From NCBI GenBank assembly GCA_902776645.1, contig CACYQT010000017.1:1-64000 (forward strand): DNA of 64,000 nucleotides, given 5' to 3'. Below are positions 36,595 to 45,902 of the stretch, one piece after another. Below the pieces are notes generated by a model, which worked only from the letters and a program-made list of their open reading frames with translations, did no database searches and had not been told where the DNA came from. Source of the stretch: an uncultured bacterium. GTDB lineage: Bacteria > Verrucomicrobiota > Lentisphaeria > Oligosphaerales > Oligosphaeraceae. The translations under genes were made by a program, and so were the position numbers. Each line of letters begins with the position of its first letter. Within the stretch, counting starts at the first letter, position 1.

Positions 36595-39500
36595 CAGCAT
36601 GCCTCTTGAATTTTTATTCTCGAAGATCCTCTCTGAACTGAATTCATCGAAGGCGCCGGATTCCAGCAACTTGCCGTACTGTTCGCTGCCGTCGTCGCCG
36701 AACTTCAACGTAATATTTTCTGCAGCAACACCGCTGACTTTCACGGAATTTTCGCCGTCGCGATACGTCAACGAAGCTGCATCCCATTTGTCCAACGAAC
36801 CATTGTCAAACCACAGCGTGACCTTTCCGTCTTCCAACTGTTCGACGCTGTCGTGGCCCCAATCGCCGCCGAAGGCGAAGATGTCTTCGCCTCCGCCGCC
36901 GTGCAGCGAATCGTCGCCGCTGCCGCCGACGATGACGTCGTTTCCGCCCGCCCCGACGATTCTATCATCGCCCGCGTCGCCGAACAGCGCGTTGTCGCCG
37001 TTGTTCGCCCAGATGACGTCGTCGCCAAGTCCGCCGCGAACGGTCATGCCGCCGCCGATGTAATCAAACCGCTGGCTTGTCAGATCGACGATATCATCGC
37101 CCTCGCCCGCGCGGATTTCATCGATTTTCGCGATTCGCGCCTGCGCGTCAAGTCCTTCCGGATACGCGGAATAGATGTCGTCGATGAACAACGCATCGCC
37201 GTTCGCGTCGTCCGTCATCAGCAGGATGGACGCATCGTCGCTGCCAGCGAAAACATCCGTGATTTGATTCTTTCCATCCATTTCCACGATTTCATGTGTG
37301 CCGTTCCATTCACCCACACCGACATGCTGGGCCTGCCAATTGCCGTTCCAAATGCCTTGCGATTGGACAAAGAACGCTTCTTTCACATCATCCGTGGTTG
37401 CTGCGAAAATGGTCGGATCCGTGCTGTTGGTTGTGATGGTAACGTCTTCTCCCGCAGTCCATTCGGAACTGATGGCCGGGCGGACGCGCCACTGCCACAG
37501 GCCGCTTGCCATATTGTAGTGAGACAATCCAGTCGTCGCGGTTTCGATGGTTATGGCCGTCGTGAAATCATCTTGGCTGTACTCCACCACATAGCCATGC
37601 ATCGCCGTGGGCACCGACCACGACAGGCCGGATTCGTCTCCGACCAAGTTGTCCAATGAAGGGATGCCAATGATATCGGCAACCGCCGTATTCTCAAATA
37701 TGACGCTGTAGTTCTGCAAGTCGTTGCCGGACAGCATCGTCAAAGCGTCGAAACCGTTGGCGGTGACGGTCTTGCCCGTCCCGACGCTTTCATCGTCGAA
37801 GCGATACTCGATGGCGGAATCATCAAACACAACATCATCGCCTTCAATGATTTCGCCCATAAGAATCGTATCACGTGTCGCGACCGCCGTGCCGTCATAG
37901 AATTTATCATGGACCGTGAAACTGACGGACACTTCCCGTGGTGCAATCATCAGGCTGCCGTGGTTGACGAGCAGTTCGTAATTGTCTTCTATCAAAGCAC
38001 TGGCTGAATCAACGACAATGCATCCGGCATATAATCCGGCCAGCAGATTGCCACTGGTGGATCTTTCGGCATCATCTAGCTGGTAAACAAGTTCAAGATA
38101 AAGCGGATCGCCTGATGCGAGAGCGGCTGGATCGTATGAATACCGGCCTTCAAGATCCGGCAGTTCGTCGCCGTAAGTCATGGACTGCGTGTCGATGGTG
38201 ACGGCAATCGTGCGTTTGCCCACAAGCAAATCACCGAAGTCATAGTCGATTATATAGCCGTCGGTGATATCGTTTCCACTTGCGTCACAGATTGTTGCGA
38301 CGGCGGTAATGGCGTTCGCGTATGTTCCGGCCATAATGTGGCCGGAATCCGTGACGGCATCGTCATCGACCGCCAGATCCAAGGAGACGGAAAGCGTGTG
38401 GGTGTCCACAAGATCGCCTTCAACGGTGTAGGTCATCGTCGGCACGCCGTCGCCGTAGATCATGCTCTGGTTGGCGACATGGATGGTGATGACGCCCATC
38501 GGCGTGATATCCGCAACGGCCGTGTCGTCGAACGTGATATCGTAGTTCCGCAGATCGCTGCCGGAGAGCATCGTCGACGCGTCGAAACCATTGGCGGTGA
38601 CGGTCTTGCCCGTCCCGACGCTTTCATCGTCGAAGCGATAGTCAACGGCGGAATCATCGAACGCAACATCGTCTCCCGCAAGGATTTCACCCATGACAAG
38701 TTCGTCTCGCGCCGCGCCATCCGTGCCGTCATAGGTCTTGTCATCGGCGGTGAAACCGATGACGGCAGGCCGCGGCGTAATGTCCGCGACGGCGGTTCTG
38801 TCGAAAACGAACGAATAGTTAGCCTTATCCGCGCCGATGCAGGTGATGTCGCCACTGGCGGTGACGGTCTTGTCTTCGCCGGCATTCTTGTTGGAGAACG
38901 AATAGGTCACATTGCTGTCGAAAATGTGCACGGCATCGCCATCCAGAATTCCATCGGTCATGAAACCGCCTTGACGCGTCGCATTCGTCGTGCCATCATA
39001 CATTTTGTCATTGGCGAGATAGCCGACGGTGACCTGCCTGGGATCGACACGCAAAGAACCATAATTCCAATTGATTCTGTAGTTGGCGGCGATATCGGAG
39101 GCCACTCGGTCTTCGACAATGGCATGCGTGTACACACCGCTTCGGAGATGGCCGCCACCACTGAAATATGCTTGGTTTCCAATGACTTCCGAATTGTATT
39201 TCAAGGTGGTTGCAAAATCATCGCCTGCAGCGAGTTGCGCCGCGTCATAGGAATATTGAAGATCTTCAACATCCGGCAGTACATCGCCGTAAGTCATGGT
39301 CTGCGTGCCGATTGTGACATATAGATCACGTTTGCCCACGACCAAATCGCCGAAATCGTAGTTGACGACATATTTGCCTGTGACGATGTTTCCGGCTGCG
39401 TCGCGAACCGTGGCGACGGCGGTGATGGCATCCGCATATGTTCCGGCCATGATGTGGCCCGAATCCGTGATGGAGGCATTGGCGATATTCAAATTCAGCG

Positions 39501-41415
39501 AGACGGAGAGCGTGTGACCGTTGGAGAGAGGGCCAGTGAAGCTGTAGGACAGCGACGGCGCGGCATCGCCATATATCATGTTTTTGTTGTCGACACGTAT
39601 GGTAAGGACGGGCTTTTGTTCCACGGCCAGGCAGAGGTTTCCATTGACAACATCCAATGTATATGATTTATTGCCAATCGTCTGCGTCACGCCTCTTGTA
39701 AGTCGGGCGGTCTGGGAGGTATTCTTGACAGAAAGCGTTATATTTTTATTGAAGGCCGTCGCATTGCCTGCGAGATTGTACTGGCCATTTGATTGCGAGG
39801 CACTTACGGTGATAAAATAATTCGACGCATTGAGCAAGGCAATGTCGTTGACAATGACTCTGTCAGCCGTCGTCCGTTCGGAAACATCGAACGTTATGGC
39901 GGCATTTGCCGCATTGGCGGTCGCCGACAGCGTCATGGTTCCGCCAAGAACCACGTCGCCTTGCAGGATTCCGCCACCGGCAAAGAACATTCCGCCTGAA
40001 TGGACAATCGTGTCTCTTGCCGTGCCGCCGTTGGAAACGACCAATTGGCCTGCGGAATTCACGATTGTCCCGCTTACGGTGCCGCTGTTGGAAACGGCCA
40101 GATGGCCGCTGTTAACGATTGTTGAAATCGCCGTACCGCCGTCACAAACATCGAGCCAGACGTCATTTGCCAACGTCGTGGACAACGCCGCTCCACCGTT
40201 GGAGACTTTCATCCAGCCTGCATTGAACATCGTGTCCAACGCCGTGCCGCCGCTGGACACCATGAGATGACCGCCATTGATGGTCGTGGCAATCGCGGAA
40301 CCGCCATTGAAGAGATCCAGCCAGCCGTTGTTTTCCAATGTCGTTGAGACTGCCGAGCCGCCTTCGGACACATTGATGTATCCCCCGCGATTGATTGTGG
40401 AAACGGCTGTGCCGCCGTCGGTTGCATAAATATGTCCGTTTGAGTTGACGGTTGTGGAGACCGCCACGCCGTAGTCGTCCAGATTGAGAACGCCACGTGA
40501 ATTGACGGTCGTCGAAACCGCCGTTCCGCCGCTGGTGGCGTTCAGCTGGCCGCCAGACGTCACCGTCACGGCGACCGCAGAGCCGCCTTCGCGAAGCGTC
40601 AGCGTCAAATTCGAATGGACGTCAACGCCTCTGACCACGCTGCCGTAGGAAAAGGCCGAGCCCGCGCTCGTGCCTTGAATATCCGTTTTGGCGCCGATCC
40701 CCATGCTGAGCCTGGCCCCCTGCTCCGCGACGATTCCATGGACATACGCCGTGCCGCCCATGACGTACAGGTTGCCGCCGGAATTGATGGTCGCGTTCAT
40801 CACCGATCCGCCCGTGCGGACATGGAGGTTTCCGCCGTTTCTCACGGTGGGGAACGTAACGTTGGCCCCGTCGTTCGCGTACAGATAACCGCCTGATTTC
40901 ACAAGCGTGGATACAACCCGCGCCCCTCTGTTGGCGGAGAGGTGGCCGCCGGCGTTCACATAGGAGGAAGACACCGCGCCGACGCTGCTGACGATGACCA
41001 TTCCGCCGGAATTCACGTCAACATATCTCGCCGAGCCGCCTGCGGAGACATAAACGGTTCCGCCATCGATCTTTGCGGCATCCATGAAGCCGCCGTCAAG
41101 ATGAATCTGGCCTCCTGTCTGACTCGTCGAAACAGCCTTGCCGTTATTGTAGACAAAGAATCGCCCATTATTGACAAGCGTCGAATACGCGGAGCCGCCT
41201 GCCCAGACATTCAGAATACCGCCGGAAGCAACGGTCGTAGAATTGACGACGCCATATACTTCAATGGATTTGTTCGCCGTCGCCGTCAGACCGGTCGACG
41301 TCTGACCATTGTACACGATGACAGAAGTCGCCGCCGCATACGCTATATCCGCTTGGGGAGCAACGGTCTGGATGCCACTGCCGAATGCGACGAGTATCTG
41401 GGATTCTTCTGACAT
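36589..41415 (-). CDS. Giant adhesin: strand-loop-strand passenger repeats, MBG/YDG domains, RTX tail
   Basis: This 1608-residue protein has no signal peptide; the start at ATG 41415 (MSEESQILVAFGSG) has AAAAGG upstream. Residues about 40-500 are some 20 short repeats of the SGG-x-x-x-x-T-x-x-(N/S)-GG-x-L type, the autotransporter strand-loop-strand repeat of AIDA-I-like adhesins. Residues about 600-1250 are MBG- and YDG-type domains (DNKNMIYGDAAPSLSYSF; DDKTYDGTDGAARD). A linker leads to RTX calcium repeats at about 1455-1510 (GGSGDDSLHGGGGEDIF) and a final 90-residue region likely to be the type I secretion signal. There is no autotransporter beta-barrel. With HlyB, HlyD and an O-heptosyltransferase beside it, it is the probable exported, glycosylated cargo. 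Confidence 0.9.
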   Translation of the reverse strand: MSEESQILVAFGSGIQTVAPQADIAYAAATSVIVYNGQTSTGLTATANKSIEVYGVVNSTTVASGGILNVWAGGSAYSTLVNNGRFFVYNNGKAVSTSQTGGQIHLDGGFMDAAKIDGGTVYVSAGGSARYVDVNSGGMVIVSSVGAVSSSYVNAGGHLSANRGARVVSTLVKSGGYLYANDGANVTFPTVRNGGNLHVRTGGSVMNATINSGGNLYVMGGTAYVHGIVAEQGARLSMGIGAKTDIQGTSAGSAFSYGSVVRGVDVHSNLTLTLREGGSAVAVTVTSGGQLNATSGGTAVSTTVNSRGVLNLDDYGVAVSTTVNSNGHIYATDGGTAVSTINRGGYINVSEGGSAVSTTLENNGWLDLFNGGSAIATTINGGHLMVSSGGTALDTMFNAGWMKVSNGGAALSTTLANDVWLDVCDGGTAISTIVNSGHLAVSNSGTVSGTIVNSAGQLVVSNGGTARDTIVHSGGMFFAGGGILQGDVVLGGTMTLSATANAANAAITFDVSERTTADRVIVNDIALLNASNYFITVSASQSNGQYNLAGNATAFNKNITLSVKNTSQTARLTRGVTQTIGNKSYTLDVVNGNLCLAVEQKPVLTIRVDNKNMIYGDAAPSLSYSFTGPLSNGHTLSVSLNLNIANASITDSGHIMAGTYADAITAVATVRDAAGNIVTGKYVVNYDFGDLVVGKRDLYVTIGTQTMTYGDVLPDVEDLQYSYDAAQLAAGDDFATTLKYNSEVIGNQAYFSGGGHLRSGVYTHAIVEDRVASDIAANYRINWNYGSLRVDPRQVTVGYLANDKMYDGTTNATRQGGFMTDGILDGDAVHIFDSNVTYSFSNKNAGEDKTVTASGDITCIGADKANYSFVFDRTAVADITPRPAVIGFTADDKTYDGTDGAARDELVMGEILAGDDVAFDDSAVDYRFDDESVGTGKTVTANGFDASTMLSGSDLRNYDITFDDTAVADITPMGVITIHVANQSMIYGDGVPTMTYTVEGDLVDTHTLSVSLDLAVDDDAVTDSGHIMAGTYANAITAVATICDASGNDITDGYIIDYDFGDLLVGKRTIAVTIDTQSMTYGDELPDLEGRYSYDPAALASGDPLYLELVYQLDDAERSTSGNLLAGLYAGCIVVDSASALIEDNYELLVNHGSLMIAPREVSVSFTVHDKFYDGTAVATRDTILMGEIIEGDDVVFDDSAIEYRFDDESVGTGKTVTANGFDALTMLSGNDLQNYSVIFENTAVADIIGIPSLDNLVGDESGLSWSVPTAMHGYVVEYSQDDFTTAITIETATTGLSHYNMASGLWQWRVRPAISSEWTAGEDVTITTNSTDPTIFAATTDDVKEAFFVQSQGIWNGNWQAQHVGVGEWNGTHEIVEMDGKNQITDVFAGSDDASILLMTDDANGDALFIDDIYSAYPEGLDAQARIAKIDEIRAGEGDDIVDLTSQRFDYIGGGMTVRGGLGDDVIWANNGDNALFGDAGDDRIVGAGGNDVIVGGSGDDSLHGGGGEDIFAFGGDWGHDSVEQLEDGKVTLWFDNGSLDKWDAASLTYRDGENSVKVSGVAAENITLKFGDDGSEQYGKLLESGAFDEFSSERIFENKNSRGMLA

Positions 41416-41510
41416 CGGATTGCCTTTTATCTTCTCCATGGAATGACGATTATTTGACAAAATGCCGAAGGCAAAGCATGCAACGCCCTATGTTCCTTAA
41501 TTTCAATAAT

Positions 41511-41552
41511 TCAGCATTCAGCATTCAGCATTCAGCATTCAACCTTCAGCAT
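41511..41552. repeat. Stop-anchored heptamer array (ATGCTGA on the minus strand)
   Basis: Six units: ATGCTGA, AGGTTGA (containing the glycosyltransferase stop TGA, 41541-41539) and four more ATGCTGA. The gene's last residues (Ala-Glu-Gly) are encoded by the array. Confidence 0.95.
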
Positions 41553-42894
41553 TGCCTTTAAAGGTCGGAATCTTCTTGATGGTGGCGATGACCTGCTCAG
41601 CGGAGATGAGGCGCGTGCATTCGAACTGGCGCTCGTCGCCCTTGTGGCGGGGGCACCAGAGGAAATCGAAATGGTCGAAATCCTCCCGCATGTCGTTCCA
41701 GCAGGAATGGCACGTGTGGTAGTTGATGATGCGATACGGCGTGTGGAACTCGTTCGTGGGATGCGTGAAGCCGCTGATCATCACAATCGGCACCTTGCAG
41801 CCCCATGCGACCCACGACAGGCCGCTGGAGAGGCCGATGAAAAAGTCCGCGTCCTTTATCAGATTGACGCGCTCCTGCAACGGGATGTCGCCCGTGAAAT
41901 CCTCCGCGCCCCACGGGATGTAGTTCCAGTGGAGGCCCGTGCCATGGACCTTCTCCTTGTCGATGCACAGGACGCGGTAGCCGTTGTCCTTCAGGAACTT
42001 GACGACCGTGATCCAGCCGAACGGGTTGTTCCAGTATTTCGCCTGGGAGGAGGACTGCGCCGCGATGCAGACGTACTTTTCCTTTATCTGCCGCGGAGCG
42101 GAAAGATTGAAGCGTGGCGGCAGATCGTTCAGATCGTCGCCGTCGAGGCCGAGGATGTAGCCCGCCGTGCGATGGAGGCCGATGTAGCGGAAATCGATGG
42201 GCTGGTTGTCCACGTCGCCCCTGAAGAACAATCCCATGTAGTAACTCGCGTAGGGTTTGTACTTTACGGTGTCCTCCGGGGCGATGAACGTGATGTTTGG
42301 GTATTGGTCTTTCACGAGCGTCGCGATCCACGGCGTCATGACGCAGACCAGTTTGCAATCGTGCTTCTTCTGGAAGCGCTCCACATAACTGAACCAGCCG
42401 ATGCTGTCGCCGATCGTGCCGACGGGCAGCTGGACCATGACCTCCTTGCCACGCAAGTCCATGTCATGCTGGAAGATGGGCTGGTCGTTGCCCTTCTCGT
42501 GGATGATGAGACGGAACCTGATGTAGAACTTCTTGACGGACGTCACGAAGGCGCCGGGCACCGTGTCGTTGCTGTAGAGGACGACGCCCGTGTCGATGTC
42601 CATGAACGTCACATGGTATGTCTTCCCGTTGTGCGGGAAGAGGATGCGGATGCCGTGGTTGAAATCGAATTTGATTCCTTCCACGGCGTCCAATACGGGT
42701 ATCTGCGGGATTTCGCCGTAGATCAACTTCTGCGCGCCCTCCGGCCGTTTCTGGCCGGGCGCGAGATCCGGATCGCCTGTGCTTTTCGGCGGCTCGGATG
42801 GCGTGGCGGCGGGTGCGGGAACTGGCGCTGCGGCGTTGACGCTGATGTCGCCGACTGGAGCTCCAAAAGACGGGTTGATGGTGAAATCCGGCAT
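41539..42894 (-). CDS. Autotransporter-type adhesin O-heptosyltransferase (Aah/TibC family)
   Basis: This 451-residue protein starts at ATG 42894 with AGGGG upstream and acts in the cytoplasm. A Pro/Ala-rich N-terminus precedes a domain binding the acceptor, then a GT-B glycosyltransferase core (VQLPVGTIGDSIGWFSYVER; FIGLSSGLSWVAWGCKVPIV). Near the C-terminus CHSCWNDMRED, LWCPRHKG and ECTRLIS give four cysteines in the spacing of the iron site known from TibC. Aah and TibC transfer heptose to Ser/Thr of strand-loop-strand repeats before export. The next gene encodes exactly such repeats, so substrate and enzyme are paired. It begins 84 bp after the small gene's stop codon. Confidence 0.92.
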   Translation of the reverse strand: MPDFTINPSFGAPVGDISVNAAAPVPAPAATPSEPPKSTGDPDLAPGQKRPEGAQKLIYGEIPQIPVLDAVEGIKFDFNHGIRILFPHNGKTYHVTFMDIDTGVVLYSNDTVPGAFVTSVKKFYIRFRLIIHEKGNDQPIFQHDMDLRGKEVMVQLPVGTIGDSIGWFSYVERFQKKHDCKLVCVMTPWIATLVKDQYPNITFIAPEDTVKYKPYASYYMGLFFRGDVDNQPIDFRYIGLHRTAGYILGLDGDDLNDLPPRFNLSAPRQIKEKYVCIAAQSSSQAKYWNNPFGWITVVKFLKDNGYRVLCIDKEKVHGTGLHWNYIPWGAEDFTGDIPLQERVNLIKDADFFIGLSSGLSWVAWGCKVPIVMISGFTHPTNEFHTPYRIINYHTCHSCWNDMREDFDHFDFLWCPRHKGDERQFECTRLISAEQVIATIKKIPTFKGNAEG

Positions 42895-42978
42895 GTATAC
42901 CCCTAAATGTCGCAATGTCTGGTTCTGTTCGGGCAGATGCGAATGGTTGCGCATCTGCCCGATGACGGGACGCCGTCG

Positions 42979-43221
42979 TTACTTGGCATTCTCGTTCTTC
43001 TTCAGCACGCCGGCCTCGACAAGCTTGTTGATGAGCTGCTGCATGGAATCGAAGGCCGCGAGGAAGCCCTGCGGAGGCATGATGATGCGATATTTGGCTT
43101 CGGTGGTGGGAGCCTGACCGTCTTCCTGCGGTTGAAGCGTGACGAAATCAAAGCGGACCATGCCGCCTGCAAAATGGATCTGGCCGATGCCGTCCGCGAA
43201 AATTTCTTTCTTGTCTGCCAT
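42979..43221 (-). CDS. Small conserved-looking protein of the adhesin locus
   Basis: This 80-residue protein starts at ATG 43221 with AGGAG 7 bases upstream. It has no signal peptide or membrane segment. The sequence opens MADKKEIFADGIGQIHFAGG, continues with alternating hydrophobic residues (MVRFDFVTLQPQ) and then a helix with QLINKLVEAGVLKKNE. The pattern is reminiscent of DUF3467-like small beta-rich proteins but I cannot assign it. As first gene of the heptosyltransferase-adhesin-type I secretion run it may act in cargo modification, chaperoning or regulation. Confidence 0.7.
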   Translation of the reverse strand: MADKKEIFADGIGQIHFAGGMVRFDFVTLQPQEDGQAPTTEAKYRIIMPPQGFLAAFDSMQQLINKLVEAGVLKKNENAK

Positions 43222-43505
43222 TGTCGTTCTCCTGTGAAGTTTTGGGAAGCTTCGCCTCAAAAGAACGCCTCCCCAAAGGGAAGCGGACTTTTGTCGATGA
43301 TGACTTCCTTGGTTGATATTGATTGCACCGCCCCTATAGGGCAGAATGAAGGAAATACTTTAAGCCTTGATGAGACATTTACAATCATGTATCCAAGAAA
43401 ATATTTTCTAGCCAAGACGAACACTTTCCTGCATGACCATCATGTGAAACCACGATACAACGTCGTATACATCTGACGATAACCAAGTATTCCTGCAATC
43501 CATCA

Positions 43506-43511
43506 TATAAT
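43506..43511 (+). promoter_or_regulatory. Minus-10 element of the AbiE operon
   Basis: A perfect TATAAT lies 29 bases before the inverted repeat; no convincing minus-35 box is seen. The stretch 43222-43500 shows nothing else. Confidence 0.4.
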
Positions 43512-43539
43512 GGTGCCTATCATATGCGTCGCATCTGTT

Positions 43540-43584
43540 TATCTGTAATGAAAATCCATAAAAAATGGATTTTCATTACAGATA
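43540..43584. promoter_or_regulatory. 20-bp perfect inverted repeat, likely AbiEi operator
   Basis: TATCTGTAATGAAAATCCAT (43540-43559) is the exact complement of 43565-43584, with five A in the loop. AATGAAAAT recurs as a third half-site at 43596-43604. AbiEi antitoxins are known to repress their own operon by binding inverted repeats upstream of abiEi, and this site is 39 bases before the antitoxin start. Confidence 0.75.
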
Positions 43585-43622
43585 TATTTGATTTCAATGA
43601 AAATGACATTAGATTAATCAAT

Positions 43623-44255
43623 ATGGAAAAAGCATTGAACATCCTTCATATACGGGAAAAAATCCCCGAAGATATTTTTACCAGCCTAGAACTGAACGCC
43701 CTTCTTGAGGGATATCAGAACAAAGGGGCAAAAATCGCGTCCATGCTCCATCGACGGGAAATCATTCCCCTGCGCCGCGGCCTTTACACATTTACAGATG
43801 TTTTACGCAAGCAACCATTGTCCAATGGCGTCATGGCCAACCGCATTTACGGCCCCAGTTATGTCTCCGAAGATTTCGCATTGTGCTACCATGGTTTGAT
43901 TCCTGAGACACCTTACGTCGTGACATCCATGACAATGGGGCGCTCCCGGGAATTCACAAATGACTTTGGTGCCTTCTCCTACCGATATTGCCGTTCAAAA
44001 GCCTACTCCATCGGAGTTGTGCTAGCAGGGGGCGAACATCGCCACTTTCTCATTGCCTCACCATTCAAGGCATTGTATGACAAGGCGTTAAACGACTCAC
44101 GATGGGATGGCGAAGATCCAGAACCATATTTGGAGGATGACTTGCGTATCGACTTGGAGGCACTGCAGCGAGAGGATAAGCAAACACTCCATGAACTTGC
44201 CCCGTTCATGACAGGCCGCCTGAAGAAATTGCATCATTTTCTGGAGGAACTATGA
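43623..44255 (+). CDS. AbiEi-family antitoxin (type IV toxin-antitoxin)
   Basis: This 210-residue protein starts at ATG 43623; an open frame upstream runs through the inverted repeat and is unlikely to be coding. The N-terminal winged-helix-like segment (ALLEGYQNKGAKIASMLHRR, then EIIPLRRGLYTF) is typical of AbiEi DNA-binding domains, which autorepress. The C-terminal part (HFLIASPFKALYDKAL) matches the family's antitoxin domain. In AbiE the antitoxin neutralises the toxin without a stable complex. The stop overlaps the toxin start by four bases (ATGA). Base composition is more AT-rich than the flanks. Confidence 0.85.
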   Translation: MEKALNILHIREKIPEDIFTSLELNALLEGYQNKGAKIASMLHRREIIPLRRGLYTFTDVLRKQPLSNGVMANRIYGPSYVSEDFALCYHGLIPETPYVVTSMTMGRSREFTNDFGAFSYRYCRSKAYSIGVVLAGGEHRHFLIASPFKALYDKALNDSRWDGEDPEPYLEDDLRIDLEALQREDKQTLHELAPFMTGRLKKLHHFLEEL

Positions 44256-45124
44256 GTGCCAATCCTGCCATTACCGCCATGTTGGACACCTATCACTGCC
44301 AGAGTGAACAAGAGTATGCCAATGCATTGCGCGAAATCATGCAGAACATTGCGCTATTGGCTTTTTCACGTACAGATTTCTTTTCGCATGCAGCATTTTA
44401 TGGTGGCACGGCACTACGTATTCTCCATGGACTAGACAGAGGTTCCGAAGACATGGATTTCACATTGTTGACTGCGAATGACACCTTCGACCTTGGTAAA
44501 TACTCCACAGAATTGGAAACTGAATTCAAGTCCTTTGGCCTACATGCCATGTTCGTCAAAAAACTAAAATTCAACAGCGACAATATCCAATCAGGCTTTC
44601 TTAAAAGTAATACGCAGGCTCAATTGCTTTCCATTGGAATGGATGAAGAAATGGTAAGGTACTTCCATCCACAAAGTGAAATCAAAATCAAGGTGGAAGT
44701 GGATGTTCGACCACCGGAAGGAGGAAAAACAGAAATACGCCCCATCTACCAGCCTATTCCCTTTTCCATTCGTTCCTGTACCTTGCCGACCTTGCTGGCC
44801 GGGAAACTACATGCCGTGCTCTTTCGCAAATGGCGGACACGTGTCAAAGGCCGTGATTGGTACGATCTCTGCTGGTATGCTGGAAAATATCCTCAATATG
44901 ACCTGAATCATTTAGAGATGCGCGCACGGCAATCTGGTGATTACTGTGAAGAACAATCGCTTACAGCAAATATGGTTCAACTTCTTTTGATAGAACGATT
45001 GGAAAAACTTGACCTTGAAGCAATGGAAGCGGACGTACGTCCTTTCCTACGAAATCCAAAGGTCATCGATTCATGGAACAAGGAGTTTTTCCTCGAGGCC
45101 TTCAAAAAGCTAAAAAATATTTGA
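44252..45124 (+). CDS. AbiEii-family nucleotidyltransferase toxin
   Basis: This 290-residue protein has the four motifs of AbiEii/AbiGii. These are motif I FYGGTALRILHGLDRGSEDM followed by DF, the third acidic residue in VEVDVRPP, motif III KLHAVLFRKWRTRVKGRDWY and the downstream D in YDLCWYA. These enzymes transfer nucleotides, in some members to tRNA ends, and stop growth during phage infection. It is translationally coupled to the antitoxin. The position next to the adhesin locus and the AT-rich composition suggest that the pair was acquired. Confidence 0.9.
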   Translation: MSANPAITAMLDTYHCQSEQEYANALREIMQNIALLAFSRTDFFSHAAFYGGTALRILHGLDRGSEDMDFTLLTANDTFDLGKYSTELETEFKSFGLHAMFVKKLKFNSDNIQSGFLKSNTQAQLLSIGMDEEMVRYFHPQSEIKIKVEVDVRPPEGGKTEIRPIYQPIPFSIRSCTLPTLLAGKLHAVLFRKWRTRVKGRDWYDLCWYAGKYPQYDLNHLEMRARQSGDYCEEQSLTANMVQLLLIERLEKLDLEAMEADVRPFLRNPKVIDSWNKEFFLEAFKKLKNI

Positions 45125-45142
45125 TTTCATAAAAATATCTGC

Positions 45143-45174
45143 CCGTCTCGCGACCAATTTTGGACGCGAGACGG
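45143..45174. terminator. Bidirectional hairpin between AbiE toxin and lyxose isomerase genes
   Basis: CCGTCTCGCG (45143-45152) pairs perfectly with 45165-45174 across a 12-base loop, between convergent genes. T runs are weak on both sides. Confidence 0.55.
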
Positions 45175-45184
45175 TGACACCCAA

Positions 45185-45874
45185 TTACTTCAAGAATTTG
45201 TCGTAGTCGCTGCACAGCAGGCGGTAGGGGGCTTCGTCCTCAACGATGCTCGGGAAGCGCTTCTGGGCCACCAGGAAGATGTTGTCGTTGTGGTCGTCGT
45301 TCACGACGGACACTTCGCCGACCATCACCAGACCTGTGCCTTCGACGCCCCAGAATTCATGGTAGACGCCCTGCGTCAGCGTCACGCTTTCGCCGTTGCC
45401 AATGTCGAAGACCTCGCCGGCGGGAATGACGTATTTCACGCCGTCGCGATAGACGGTCACAGGCGTGTCCGCCAACTTGTTGTCCGGCGTGCTGTTGTAG
45501 AGGCGGAAGGCCAGGCGGCCGCCGCCGCGGTTGATGATGTCCTCCATCTTGAAGCGGTGGTAATGGAACGGCGTCACCTGCTTCTCGCGGACGATCATGA
45601 TCTTCTCCGCGTAGGGCTTCGGATATTTCTCGCTGTGCTGCACGCCGTTGCGGATCGTGAAGAGGAACAGGCCGATCTTCATGTAGTCTTCGAAACCGAA
45701 ATCCGTCACATCCCAGCCGAGGCCGCAGTCGATGATGGATTCGATGTCGCCCTTCGCCTTGTGCTCCTTCCACTGCTCCAGCGTCCAGGCCGCATACGGC
45801 GGCAGCATGAATTTGTTGGAGGCCAGAAAAGCTTCCGCTTCACGAATATACTGGTTGATTTCCGAACGTTTCAT
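45185..45874 (-). CDS. D-lyxose ketol-isomerase
   Basis: This 229-residue cupin starts at ATG 45874 (GGAG 8 bases upstream). KIMIVREKQVTPFHYHRFKM and EDIINRGGGRL carry the His-x-His and Glu of the manganese site, and LTQGVYHEFWG the distal His; length and motifs match the D-lyxose isomerase family. It converts D-lyxose to D-xylulose and often D-mannose to D-fructose. It is the last gene of an operon with a class II aldolase and a GH27/36-like hydrolase, suggesting a pathway from released sugar to glycolysis. Confidence 0.88.
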   Translation of the reverse strand: MKRSEINQYIREAEAFLASNKFMLPPYAAWTLEQWKEHKAKGDIESIIDCGLGWDVTDFGFEDYMKIGLFLFTIRNGVQHSEKYPKPYAEKIMIVREKQVTPFHYHRFKMEDIINRGGGRLAFRLYNSTPDNKLADTPVTVYRDGVKYVIPAGEVFDIGNGESVTLTQGVYHEFWGVEGTGLVMVGEVSVVNDDHNDNIFLVAQKRFPSIVEDEAPYRLLCSDYDKFLK

Positions 45875-45902
45875 TCTTTTCGCTCCATTGTTTGTATGGC
45901 TT

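Noticed and set aside
43222-45124. Prophage or integrated island around AbiE
   Set aside because: No integrase, phage structural gene, tRNA-adjacent site or flanking direct repeat was seen; only the two-gene AbiE pair is present.
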